Source: JAZGGS01 sp963714405 (GTDB lineage: Bacteria; Bacteroidota; Ignavibacteria; Ignavibacteriales; Ignavibacteriaceae). Taken from it: DNA of 64,000 nucleotides. The position numbers and the translations under genes were made by a program. The stretch is taken from the NCBI GenBank assembly GCA_963714405.1, contig CAVQOH010000006.1, positions 1 through 64,000 on the forward strand, given 5' to 3'. This document shows, in pieces, positions 1 through 7,949 of the stretch (positions are counted from its first letter, which is position 1; every line of letters begins with the position of its first letter). The notes beneath the pieces were generated by a model that was given only the letters and a program-made list of their open reading frames with translations, had not been told where the DNA came from and searched no databases.

Positions 1-1
1 T

Positions 2-484
2 CCTTCAACCGGATTCACAGTGAGGACAGATTCATTGTTTCCAGATTATTTCAATTTCAAGGTTGAGGTGAGTTCCGGAAATTGGCCTTATTGGGTCGAT
101 TCCTTGCAGGTTGTTGTTAGCGTTGAAGTAGATGATTTACAACCACTAACATACAAGCTTGAACAAAATTTCCCCAATCCATTTAACCCAACAACAACAA
201 TAAAATATTCTATTCCAAAATTAAGTTTTGTAACCATTAAAATTTATGATGTATTGGGAAGTGAAGTTGCAACATTAGTAAATGAAGAAAAACCAACTGG
301 CACTTATGAGATTAACTTGGAATGCAGTCGGAATCTTCCAAGCGGAGTTTATTTCTATCAATTGAAAGCAGGACTTCGAGGCTCAGGACAGGGTTTTGTT
401 GAGACAAAAAGATGTTATTTTGAAATAAAAAGACCTCTCCCCTCTTCCCTCTCCTTACAAGGAGAGGGATTAAGGGAGAGGTAA
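2..484 (+). CDS. C-terminal part of a T9SS-exported protein (5' end outside the window)
   Basis: The reading frame is open to the left edge, so only the last ~160 residues are present. Residues after about 50 form a type IX secretion sorting domain: the NFPNPFNPTTTIKYSIP motif, the VTIKIYDVLGSEVATLVNEE strand block and GVYFYQLKAG. Such domains direct proteins through the outer membrane by T9SS and are then cleaved or attached. The usual ending (ETKKMILLK, stop) is missing. After FVETK the frame shifts, consistent with one A lost from an A run near 408-413, and translation runs into an inverted repeat (433-482), adding an unnatural tail. The cargo function cannot be told from this fragment. 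Confidence 0.8.
   Translation, partial: PSTGFTVRTDSLFPDYFNFKVEVSSGNWPYWVDSLQVVVSVEVDDLQPLTYKLEQNFPNPFNPTTTIKYSIPKLSFVTIKIYDVLGSEVATLVNEEKPTGTYEINLECSRNLPSGVYFYQLKAGLRGSGQGFVETKRCYFEIKRPLPSSLSLQGEGLRER
433..482. repeat. 50-bp imperfect inverted repeat
   Basis: The left arm begins ACCTCTCCC and continues to CCCTCTCCTT; the right arm AAGGAGAGGG...GGGAGAGGT is its reverse complement, with a mismatched stretch in the middle of each arm. It lies at the very end of the upstream reading frame. It could be a small dispersed palindromic element or a terminator-like hairpin; no T tract follows on the plus strand. Confidence 0.7.
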
Positions 485-568
485 AAATATTTAGAGTGTT
501 CAATCGTATTGTAAACACTCGCGACTGAACACCCTAATAATTTACAAATAATTTTTGAGGAGGTTATT

Positions 569-2756
569 ATGAAAAAGTTATTATACTCACTTATATCCAT
601 ATGGTTCTGTCTCGGCTCAACAGTTCTTTCCCAAAATCCGGAATGGATAAATTACACTAATGGGCAAACTGTTAATTCAGTTGCTATTGAAGGCGATTAC
701 ATATGGGCGGGAACAAACGGTGGTTTGGTTAAGCTGAATACAACAACCGGCGAGACGTACTTTTTATAATAAAGCTAATTCCGGTTTGCCGGATAATGAT
801 GTTAGGTCCCTCGCCATAGACGGAAGCGGTAATAAGTGGATTGGGACTAATGGCGGCGGTTTGGCAAAATTTGACGGCACAAACTGGACTGTTTATAATA
901 CTTCTAATTCCGGTTTGCCGGATAATTATGTTTATTCCCTCGCCATAGACGGAAGCGGTAATAAGTGGATTGGGACTTATGGCGGCGGTTTGGCAAAATT
1001 TGACGGCACAAACTGGACTGTTTATAATACTTCTAATTCCGGTTTGCCGGATAATAGTGTTACTTCCCTCGCCATAGACGGAAGCGGTAATAAGTGGATT
1101 GGGACTGAGTGGGCGGGTTGGCAAAATTTGACGACACAAACTGGACTGTTTATAATACTTCTAATTCCGGTTTGCCGGATAATTATGTTAATTCCCTCGC
1201 CATAGACGGAAGCGGTAATAAGTGGATTGGGACTGTAGCGGCGGGTTGGCAAAATTTGACGGCACAAACTGGACTGTTTATAATACTTCTAATTCCGGTT
1301 TGCCGGATAATCATGTTAGTTCCATCACCATAGACGGAAGCGGTAATAAGTGGATTGGGACTTGTGAGGCGGGTTGGCAAAATTTGACGGCACAAACTGG
1401 ACTGTTTATAATACTTCTAATTCCGGTTTGCCGGATAATTATGTTAATTCCCTCGCCATAGACGGAAGCGGTAATAAGTGGATTGGGACTTAGTGGCGGG
1501 TTGGCAAAATTTGACGACACAAACTGGACTGTTTATAATACTTCTAATTCCGGTTTGCCGGATAATAGTGTTAGTTCCATCGCCATAGACGGAAGCGGTA
1601 ATAAGTGGATTGGGACTAATGGTACGGAGGTTGGCAAAATTTGACGGCACAAACTGGACTGTTTATAATACTTCTAATTCCGGTTTGCCGGATAATTATA
1701 TTCTTTCCCTCGCCATAGACGGAAGCGGTAATAAGTGGATTGGGACTTATGGGGCGGGTTGGCAAAATTTGACGGCACAAACTGGACTGTTTATAATACT
1801 TCTAATTCCGGTTTGCCGGATAATTATGTTAGTTCCATCGCCATAGACGGAAGCGGTAATAAGTGGATTGGGACTTGGCACGGCGGATTGGCAAAATTTG
1901 ACGGCACAAACTGGACTGTTTATAATACTTCTAATTCCGGTTTGCCGGATAATTAGTGTTTATTCCCTCGCCATAGACGGAAGCGGTAATAAGTGGATTG
2001 GGACTTGAGTGGACGGGTTGGCAAAATTTGACGGCACAAACTGGACTGTTTATAATACTTCTAATTCCGGTTTGCCGGATAATTATGTTAGTTCCATCAC
2101 CATAGACGGAAGCGGTAATAAGTGGATTGGGACTTAGATGGCGGGTTGGCAAAATTTGACGGCACAAACTGGACTGTTTATAATACTTCTAATTCCGGTT
2201 TGCCGGATAATAATGTTAGTTCCATCGCCATAGACGGAAGCGGTAATAAGTGGATTGGGACTGAGTGGCGGGTTGGCAAAATTTGACGGCACAAACTGGA
2301 CTGTTTATAATACTTCTAATTCCGGTTTGCCGGATAATGATGTTAGTTCCATCGCCATAGACGGAAGCGGTAATAAGTGGATTGGGACTGGGGATTCTGG
2401 AGGCTTGATGGACTTGCTGGGGCGGATTGGCAGTTTATAATGAAGGGGGTATAGTTTCAGTTGAAGAAAATCCAAATAAGAGAGATTATTCCCAATGAAT
2501 ATTTGCTTTCTCAAAACTATCCCAATCCATTTAACCCAACCACAACAATAAAATATTCTGTTCCAAAATTAAGTTTTGTAACCATTAAAATTTATGATGT
2601 ATTGGGAAGTGAGGTTGCAACTTTAGTAAATGAAGAAAAACCTGTTGGTACTTATGAGTTGGTTGGGTAGCAACAGGATTTCCAAGCGGAGTTTATTTCT
2701 ATCGAATCCAAGCAGGCTCTTTCATCGACACCAAGAAAATGATTCTACTCAAGTAA
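569..2756 (+). pseudogene. T9SS-exported beta-propeller repeat protein, many frameshifts
   Basis: It starts with a clear signal peptide (MKKLLYSLISIWFCLGSTVLSQ) behind a strong GAGGAGG ribosome site at 557-563. The body is about 13 near-identical ~43-residue units of the form SLAIDGSGNKWIGT..GGLAKFDGTNWTVYNTSNSGLPDN, resembling the ligand-binding propellers of two-component-regulator-type proteins (Reg_prop). The end (2461-2756) is a T9SS sorting domain with NYPNPFNP and a final DTKKMILLK. The frame breaks near 760, then in most repeat units, and again near 2660 where one T appears to be missing. Read across the breaks it is a complete secreted propeller of roughly 720 residues. Whether the breaks are real decay or sequence error is open; the intact signal peptide and sorting domain argue against old decay. 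A hairpin terminator follows at 2762. Confidence 0.7.
781..2440 (+). repeat. Thirteen-copy ~129-bp coding tandem repeat
   Basis: The word CCGGTTTGCCGGATAA recurs at 781, 910, 1039, 1167, 1295, 1423, 1550, 1680, 1808, 1937, 2067, 2195 and 2322. Spacings are 129, 129, 128, 128, 128, 127, 130, 128, 129, 130, 128 and 127. A unit of 129 bp is 43 codons. Copies are almost identical except for a 10-13-base G-rich slot between GATTGGGACT and TTGGCAAAATTT. Nearly all length changes fall in that slot. Long antisense open frames through this block are repeat artefacts. Confidence 0.95.
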
Positions 2757-2761
2757 TTTAC

Positions 2762-2783
2762 GGGGAGAGAAATCTCCCCTTTT
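2762..2783 (+). terminator. Rho-independent terminator
   Basis: A perfect 7-bp stem GGGGAGA/TCTCCCC closes a GAAA loop and is followed by TTTT. It lies 6 bases after the stop of the propeller gene. Confidence 0.85.
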
Positions 2784-2785
2784 CT

Positions 2786-2807
2786 CAACAGCATTCCGCA
2801 GGTCATC
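2786..2807 (+). repeat. 22-bp direct repeat, copy 1 (copy 2 at 3604-3625)
   Basis: The 22 bases around GCATTCCGCAGGTCAT are identical at 2786-2807 and 3604-3625. The pair brackets the small surface-repeat gene at 2880-3366. The role is unknown; it may be part of a dispersed intergenic element. Confidence 0.7.
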
Positions 2808-2879
2808 GGATTGCGGTGAACCCAATGCTTCGTGGAAGACTCGGTTAGATGAAAGTTGGTGGGGGTTTTTTATCAGTTG

Positions 2880-3366
2880 CTAATCAAAATCAAAATTAAA
2901 TAGTACAAACACCGGCAAGAATCCGCCTTTACCAATTATGTTAATTAATCCCAACTGCAAGCCCTTTAATGTTGCTGCATAATTTACAACTGAGAATTGA
3001 AGACCATTAAAATGTCCCTGATGATAATTAACTGTTGCGGTTTGCAGTCCAACAGAACTTCCCTTTGATATATTTACAAATCCAGCCTGCCAACCAGTAA
3101 CTCCGCCATCTGTTAAGTTAACTCCTCCAAATTGGACACCCTTTTGTATTCCAGTTGTCTGATTAACTAAACCCAAATCAAGACCTGTCACATTTGCATT
3201 TTTACCGTAAATAAGATTGAAGCGAAGTCCACTAATAGATTCAGATTCCGACACAATTTGGATTGGATTAAAAAGTGAAAGTTGAATTGGATTGTTTCTC
3301 CAATGTATTTGAATTAAATATAGTAAATACTAATGTACATAGGAAAAGCATTGACGTTTTTTTCAT
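2880..3366 (-). CDS. Small secreted surface-repeat protein (LA_2272-like), one frameshift
   Basis: The 3'-proximal frame (2880-3254) encodes degenerate ~16-22-residue repeats of the type GLxLGLVNxxxGIQxGVQFGGVN, the pattern of LA_2272-like surface-exposed repeat proteins found in Bacteroidota and spirochetes. Upstream, a start at 3366 with a GGAG ribosome site gives a hydrophobic signal-like segment (MKKTSMLFLCTLVFTIF), but this frame stops just before the repeat frame opens. The two join if one base is removed between about 3255 and 3290. The product would be about 160 residues, exported and possibly surface displayed. Its biological role is not known. Confidence 0.55.
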
Positions 3367-3627
3367 TTGCGCTCCTTGCTAAATATAATTAATAAGAAAA
3401 TTGAATAAGACAATTTAATTAAAATTATTAAAAAGTGATCCAAGAACTTAACTTCCCCAAGTGATCTAAGTATATACAACAATACAAATCAATCAACCAG
3501 AAAACACCAAGGCTCTTAGATTTAATTCTAAACATTTTCCCAATCCCTGCTTAATAACATAGCTGGGAGTTTTTAATATCTACTCCCCATTGAATCCAAT
3601 CCCCAACAGCATTCCGCAGGTCATCAA

Positions 3628-4023
3628 TTAAAGTTTTTTCTGCTTCAGAACTAATACACCATCTTTATTAAACTCTGTTTTATCCTTGTCGACCAAGCCA
3701 ATAATCTCATAAGTATTTGGACCATCATACATAAAACGACAATGAACTAACTTATCAACGATGAAATCCTTCCCTTTCGATTTACCTACGATAGCAATGG
3801 TTTCAGTTGCCTGCTTTGGAAAAGTATTTGGAGCAATATATTTAACCGTGTGTTTTCCAACTTTTACGTCAATAAATGAATCATCAAAATCCACCCATTC
3901 ACGCTCAGAATCTGAAACATCTGGATCATTGTAATGCTTCTTAATCCACTTGTAGTCAGGATGATTGGTATCGATAAATAAATTTTCTTTGTTTGTTTCG
4001 AATGATTTGATCTTAGTTTTCAT
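3628..4023 (-). CDS. Hypothetical protein, 131 aa
   Basis: I do not recognise this family. The protein is soluble and charged, with no signal peptide or membrane segment. It begins MKTKIKSFETNKENLFIDTN and has an acidic patch near residues 35-50 (NDPDVSDSEREWVDFDDSF). It is the last of four similar-sized unknown genes (3628-5636) that all run leftward, between a propeller gene and an excisionase-like gene near a tRNA attachment scar. That context suggests cargo of an integrated element. It is probably a real gene, judging from length, normal start and unbroken frame. Confidence 0.6.
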   Translation of the reverse strand: MKTKIKSFETNKENLFIDTNHPDYKWIKKHYNDPDVSDSEREWVDFDDSFIDVKVGKHTVKYIAPNTFPKQATETIAIVGKSKGKDFIVDKLVHCRFMYDGPNTYEIIGLVDKDKTEFNKDGVLVLKQKKL

Positions 4024-4362
4024 TTTTTTCTCAAATAATTAATTCAAAATAATTGATACGTAATCCTGATTCACACCGAGCTTTTTAATAATTAGGTGTA
4101 GCACTTGTGTATTTAGAGGCTGACAATTTAATGTCTCTGTGGGCCAGGGAAACATCAGATACACATAACAATATCGAATTTATATTAACTTTGAAAAATG
4201 CGGCTGTACTTGAACTTTAAAAGGGTACATCAACCTAATAAATTAAACTGAAGTAACAACTTCACTTCTCTTCCTAGCCATCGTCCATGTTGGGATAAGA
4301 AATAGCCCATCACAAAATTTGTGATACCTTTTGTCTTAACTACTATGTGCAGTACAGCCTTT

Positions 4363-4695
4363 TCATTTTTCTTTTGGTTTAATATTAAGATAAATGGGAG
4401 TTGTTTTGTCATGAGAAATTATTTCTACTTGGTAATGTGGAATAAATTTTACTTTATTCGTTGTTTGTGCCTTTCCATTACCATTTATAATTTGACATTC
4501 AACCAACCAATAAACAAGTGTATAATCTCTTTCTTCAAATTCATAAACCATATAATTTTCTATATCATCATCAGCATAAAAAGTACCTGTCCAGGATATA
4601 CCTCGTTTTATAAATTTAGCTTTTCTATTAAACCATTTTATATCATATAATGATAATCGAACTTTACCAGGTCTGATCAAAAATATTGTTTTCAT
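4363..4695 (-). CDS. Hypothetical protein, 110 aa
   Basis: No family is recognised. The protein is basic, begins MKTIFLIRPGKVRLSLYDIK, and has no signal peptide or transmembrane helix. The middle contains a charged segment (YADDDIENYMVYEFEERDY). It lies in the same leftward group as its neighbours, 112 bases after the end of the 4808-5155 gene, with a GC-rich hairpin in the gap. The opposite-strand frame at 4321-4650 is its shadow. It is probably cargo of the same integrated element as its neighbours; function unknown. Confidence 0.55.
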   Translation of the reverse strand: MKTIFLIRPGKVRLSLYDIKWFNRKAKFIKRGISWTGTFYADDDIENYMVYEFEERDYTLVYWLVECQIINGNGKAQTTNKVKFIPHYQVEIISHDKTTPIYLNIKPKEK

Positions 4696-4777
4696 AAAAT
4701 TTTATTTACTGAAACATTCGATGGGTTTGAAAATAACTTTTTTATTTCTTGACATAGTTTATTCTGTTATTAAATGA

Positions 4778-4793
4778 GGCGGGTTACCCCGCC
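4778..4793 (-). terminator. GC-rich hairpin, possible terminator
   Basis: GGCGGG and CCCGCC pair around a 4-base TTAC loop. It sits 15 bases past the stop of the 4808-5155 minus-strand gene. The following minus-strand sequence is only weakly T-rich, so termination is an inference. Confidence 0.5.
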
Positions 4794-4807
4794 CCTTTGA
4801 TTATATT

Positions 4808-5155
4808 TTAATTAATTATTATATACTTTGGAATTTCATTGTCTATTTCAGAATCGTAACCATATTCCACTTGAAATGAACCAGATTCCAAAACTTCAGC
4901 TGGTTTGAACTGAAACGAAATTCCATCTTCACCATCAATAGCTTCATCCATTACATTTTTTATCCAAAACAATTCTGCCGAAGCTGGATAAAGAATTTGG
5001 TCAATATCGCGTAATGTGAGATGTGCAACCTTTGATACATTCTTTAGTTGTTCAAGTTCAAACAAAGGATTAGTAAACTTTTCACCAGTAGTATCACAGA
5101 AAGAATCTACAATTGAAATAATCATTACTGGAATTTTTGTTTTTTGTTTGTTCAT
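4808..5155 (-). CDS. Hypothetical protein, 115 aa
   Basis: No known family is recognised. It is an acidic, soluble protein beginning MNKQKTKIPVMIISIVDSFC, with an acidic C-terminal half (VMDEAIDGEDGISFQFKPAE) and no signal peptide. It belongs to the group of four small leftward genes of similar size. Its normal start, single frame and GC-rich hairpin just downstream support a real gene. Function unknown. Confidence 0.55.
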   Translation of the reverse strand: MNKQKTKIPVMIISIVDSFCDTTGEKFTNPLFELEQLKNVSKVAHLTLRDIDQILYPASAELFWIKNVMDEAIDGEDGISFQFKPAEVLESGSFQVEYGYDSEIDNEIPKYIIIN

Positions 5156-5254
5156 TATTTCTTTACCTATTTTTTGTTTTTATAAATGTGGGTCTGTTGC
5201 CAGGCCCTGTTCGTATATTCAGAGTAACCTCTAAAAAATACCATCAAGTCCAGG

Positions 5255-5636
5255 TTAAATAAGCCCAGGTTTTCCATATTTTCCCATTACTTTATCATCT
5301 ACTTCATATTCTTCTTTACTTGTTTCAGTCACAAATTTAGCATCCACTTCTTCAAGTAATTCAACTATCAATGCTACATCAAGATGTGCATATTCACCCT
5401 CATACAGTCTATTTTGTTTCACAAGTAGATAATGTGGCTTATTATTCTTATTCCATAAATTTTACAATATGCACCCGTACAAAATCATCACCTTCTACTA
5501 CACTTGTTGATGTAGGATAAAATTTAATTGTATCACTTCCTTTCTCTACAGTAGCAATCAAATTGTCAGTATGAAGAAGGTACTGTACAGGTTCAGATTC
5601 ATATGGTAATTGAAACGGCAAAATTGGTACTTTCAT
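5255..5636 (-). CDS. Hypothetical protein, ~127 aa, one frameshift
   Basis: The N-terminal half (5448-5636, beginning MKVPILPFQLPYESEPVQYL) ends abruptly at KFME. The next frame continues without a start as KNNKPHYLLVKQNRLYEGEY and runs to a stop at 5255. Removing one T near 5450 joins them into a single protein of about 127 residues, close in size to its three leftward neighbours. AAGGAGAAAT just upstream of the start is a good ribosome site. Family unknown; it is the first gene of the group, so transcription of all four may start upstream of 5640. Confidence 0.5.
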
Positions 5637-6283
5637 AATTATTTCTCCTTAAATAATTTTTTATGTAATTGTATGGATTTTATTTTGAGGAATGAGGAGA
5701 AATATGCCAACTGCGAATGGAACCAAACGAAAGTTTGGATAACAGCAATCGATTACATTATATCGGTTTGAATTTTTACTAAGGAGGAAGAGGCGTCATT
5801 GAAGTCTAGTAGACACCATACTATCGGGAGATAAATAAGGACAGAGCAATAACTCTGAACCGTTAATGGTATTAAAAGTTTATTATGTGGCCCAAACATA
5901 TACAGTCTCGGTTATGAAAAAAGTTTTTTTGATACCTTGACTTACGTTCGGTTGCGAAATTGATATGTTTAGTTGTGATAATCATTTATTATTGTTCCTC
6001 ACAGAGGAATATACTAAATTTTTAGTTTTTTTATTATTCTTGCAATCATGTACCCATTACTGGACCAATTCAATTTCAGCCTATCAGCCCGATTTCTACA
6101 CTTCTGTGCGGAGACAATTGTCGTTTGTGCACAAAATGTCACTTCTAGGTTTTCATTTTTCGCACCGATATCTCATATGAGTAAACAAGTGGTTATTTAC
6201 TACTTCACTAAACTAATTGATTTATCAGATGTCGATTCGAAACCTAGATTAATGACAATAATTTTTTTCATTATTTAAAATTT
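5637..6283. other. Gene-poor divergent region
   Basis: This stretch separates the leftward unknown genes from the rightward excisionase-like gene. Open frames at 5965-6180 and 6048-6278 overlap each other, have no recognisable domain and look like chance. No RNA gene or repeat was recognised; it presumably holds divergent promoters. Confidence 0.5.
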
Positions 6284-6993
6284 ATGCCCTACAAACTCAA
6301 CAAAATAATATTCCAGCGTGACAACATAAAAGATTATGAAACTCATACTCATCCGTTGGATACTGAAATTGATTTTCCATTCGTTGCTGGTAAGCTGCAA
6401 GAACTAGTTCCAAAAGAACATCAATATGGCAAACAATCCAAATTAGAATTAAGCACCTCTCCCCTGTTCAATGAAAGTGGATTAACAAAACTAATTCCTG
6501 AAGTTGGTCCAAAAGGAATTTATTATCTTGGAGCTTCGACCAGGACATAAGCTCAAGCAACTTAGTTGTAGAGCCTGATGATGTGTATGTTGATATTTAC
6601 ATTGGTCCCAAGGATACGCTCATATATAGTTTCTATAATCCGACAAGAAGAAATACCATATCAATAACTGCTTCGATTGAAAAGGATGATGAAAATGTTT
6701 ATGCAAAATTAAATCTGATCTCTCTGACATTCATTGGAGACAATACTTTGTTCGACTAGCAATGAATAAAATTGAAGATCAGAAAACTGAATTAATAGTT
6801 TCTGCAAATATGACAGCAAGAGAGGTAGCAGATTATATTGGGGTTGGAGTTAAAGACTATTAGAAATTGGACTAGTGAAGGAAAGATTCCATCACTTAAA
6901 ATTGGAAGTGCAGTTAGGTATCCAAAAGAACGAATTGACAATTGGTTAAAGACTAAAGAAAAAAAAGTCGTTCGAGGAAAAGTATCTAAGTAA
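6284..6993 (+). pseudogene. Protein with C-terminal excisionase-type helix-turn-helix, several frameshifts
   Basis: The first frame (6284-6550) encodes 88 residues of unknown type (MPYKLNKIIFQRDNIKDYET...). The sequence continues in other frames as VEPDDVYVDIYIGPKDTLIY and then VSANMTAREVADYIGVGVK / TIRNWTSEGKIPSLKIGSAV / RYPKERIDNWLKTKEKK. That last part is a MerR-like winged helix-turn-helix of the excisionase family (HTH_17), which binds DNA at phage or element attachment sites. About three single-base indels (near 6535, 6705 and 6855) separate the pieces; one fits a lost A in an A run. Read through, it is about 235 residues. It lies 160 bases from a tRNA-Ser 3' remnant, the place expected for an element's att-proximal gene. 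No phage-type integrase is seen beside it. Confidence 0.5.
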
Positions 6994-7151
6994 ATTTATA
7001 ATTAAATTAGTGCCAGATTTGTGCCAGCTCTTTGATTATATACAGGGAATTGTAGGGAACTCAGTTCCATTTTATGTTATGTTGGAATGACTGACTTAAG
7101 TTATATAATATAGGAATTTAGCGGATTTCAAAGGATTTTGAAAAATCGTTT

Positions 7152-7173
7152 TTCGAATCCCGCCCTCTCCGCA
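7152..7173 (+). other. tRNA-Ser 3'-end remnant (probable att scar)
   Basis: TTCGAATCCCGCCCTCTCCG matches the T-loop, 3' T-stem strand and acceptor strand of a bacterial tRNA-Ser. The upstream bases (ATCGTTT) cannot form the 5' T-stem strand and there is no anticodon arm. A T-loop-to-3'-end fragment is the usual core left by integrases that insert into tRNA genes. Confidence 0.6.
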
Positions 7174-7207
7174 AAACTCCTTTGTTTATAATAACTTAGG
7201 AGTTTTT
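7173..7207 (+). terminator. Rho-independent terminator after the tRNA remnant
   Basis: AAAACTCCT pairs with AGGAGTTTT across a 16-base loop and ends in a T run. It fits the terminator of the original tRNA locus. Confidence 0.7.
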
Positions 7208-7762
7208 CTCACATATTTCACACGATTTTCACTTCTGAAATAGCCAAATGGCTCCACATACACTTGTCCTTTAATCAAATTAAAATGTGTAAATAAATCC
7301 AATTGAGACTGTTTTTATCCATACAGTATAGCGTAGGTTTTCAAGGAATTTTTTCGATTCTACCTCTCAATATTTCTAACTATGATAAATTACCAGTCTT
7401 ATGATTTTTCCTACCCTTAAATCAAATATTTCTGTTAATTACTACATTCAGTTAATGAAAATATTCTCTAAATCATTTGAAGGATTGATTTGAGCATATT
7501 CTTAGTAGTTGTTCTAACCTTTCACTTCCACCCTTTCCGGCTTCTACCCTTATACTTTAACTGATTATTCTCTCAGTACCCTATCTTCTACTTTATAACT
7601 TAATGATGTAATACAAGTTATCTGTAGATTATCTTTTGCGGATTATATTAAAGTGGATACTTCAGTTATTCGTGGGTTGCTGTGAGGTAAACAGTTAGGG
7701 CTATTCCCAGAGATTAAAATTTTACTTTAATTATAAATTAGAAACTTTGTTACTGCATTTGT
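7208..7762. other. No gene recognised between att scar and attC
   Basis: About 550 bases with no convincing reading frame on either strand. If the integron once had further cassettes after the attC at 7763-7947, they are gone or not recognisable. Confidence 0.5.
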
Positions 7763-7947
7763 ACCTAACGGTGTTGTGCCTAAGCCGAAGCCCAACACAA
7801 CATTTTTACTTTTTTAGTTAACATTTTATTTAGAACAAATTTCATTTACAAACTACGCTAAACAACAAAGCCGAAACGGTATAACATACTTTTAATTACC
7901 CAAATGCCTAATGCGAAATCGCTTTCGGCTTGAGGCACATGTTATAC
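7763..7947 (-). other. attC recombination site A (integron)
   Basis: Read on the minus strand it has GTATAAC, a 2-base spacer, GTGCCTCAAGCCGAAAGC, a ~120-base centre, GCTTCGGCTTAGGCAC, a 6-base spacer and GTTAGGT. The last is a perfect GTTRRRY core. The two inner boxes pair over about 14 bp with one unpaired C (an extra G on the plus strand), matching the extrahelical base that orients attC folding. The R box, 2-nt spacer and GCCTCAA box match the start of the Vibrio cholerae VCR as I remember it. It starts 2 bases after the stop of the 7950-10031 gene, exactly where a cassette attC belongs. Site B (36808-36996) is homologous through the centre too. Confidence 0.8.
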
Positions 7948-7949
7948 GT

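Noticed and set aside
781..2440. Possible CRISPR or satellite array
   Set aside because: The unit is 129 bp, coding, nearly identical throughout, with no 30-40-bp unique spacers and no cas genes.
729..2514. Series of long minus-strand frames (MCRQILPT..., ...NPLITASVYGEG) through the repeat block
   Set aside because: They are antisense shadows of the 129-bp coding repeat; the plus strand has the signal peptide, known blade motif and sorting domain.
5965..6278. Two plus-strand frames of 71 and 76 aa
   Set aside because: They overlap each other, have no ribosome site or domain, and lie in a divergent promoter region.
7152..7173. Intact tRNA gene
   Set aside because: Only the T-loop-to-acceptor part is present; there is no D arm, anticodon arm or 5' acceptor strand.
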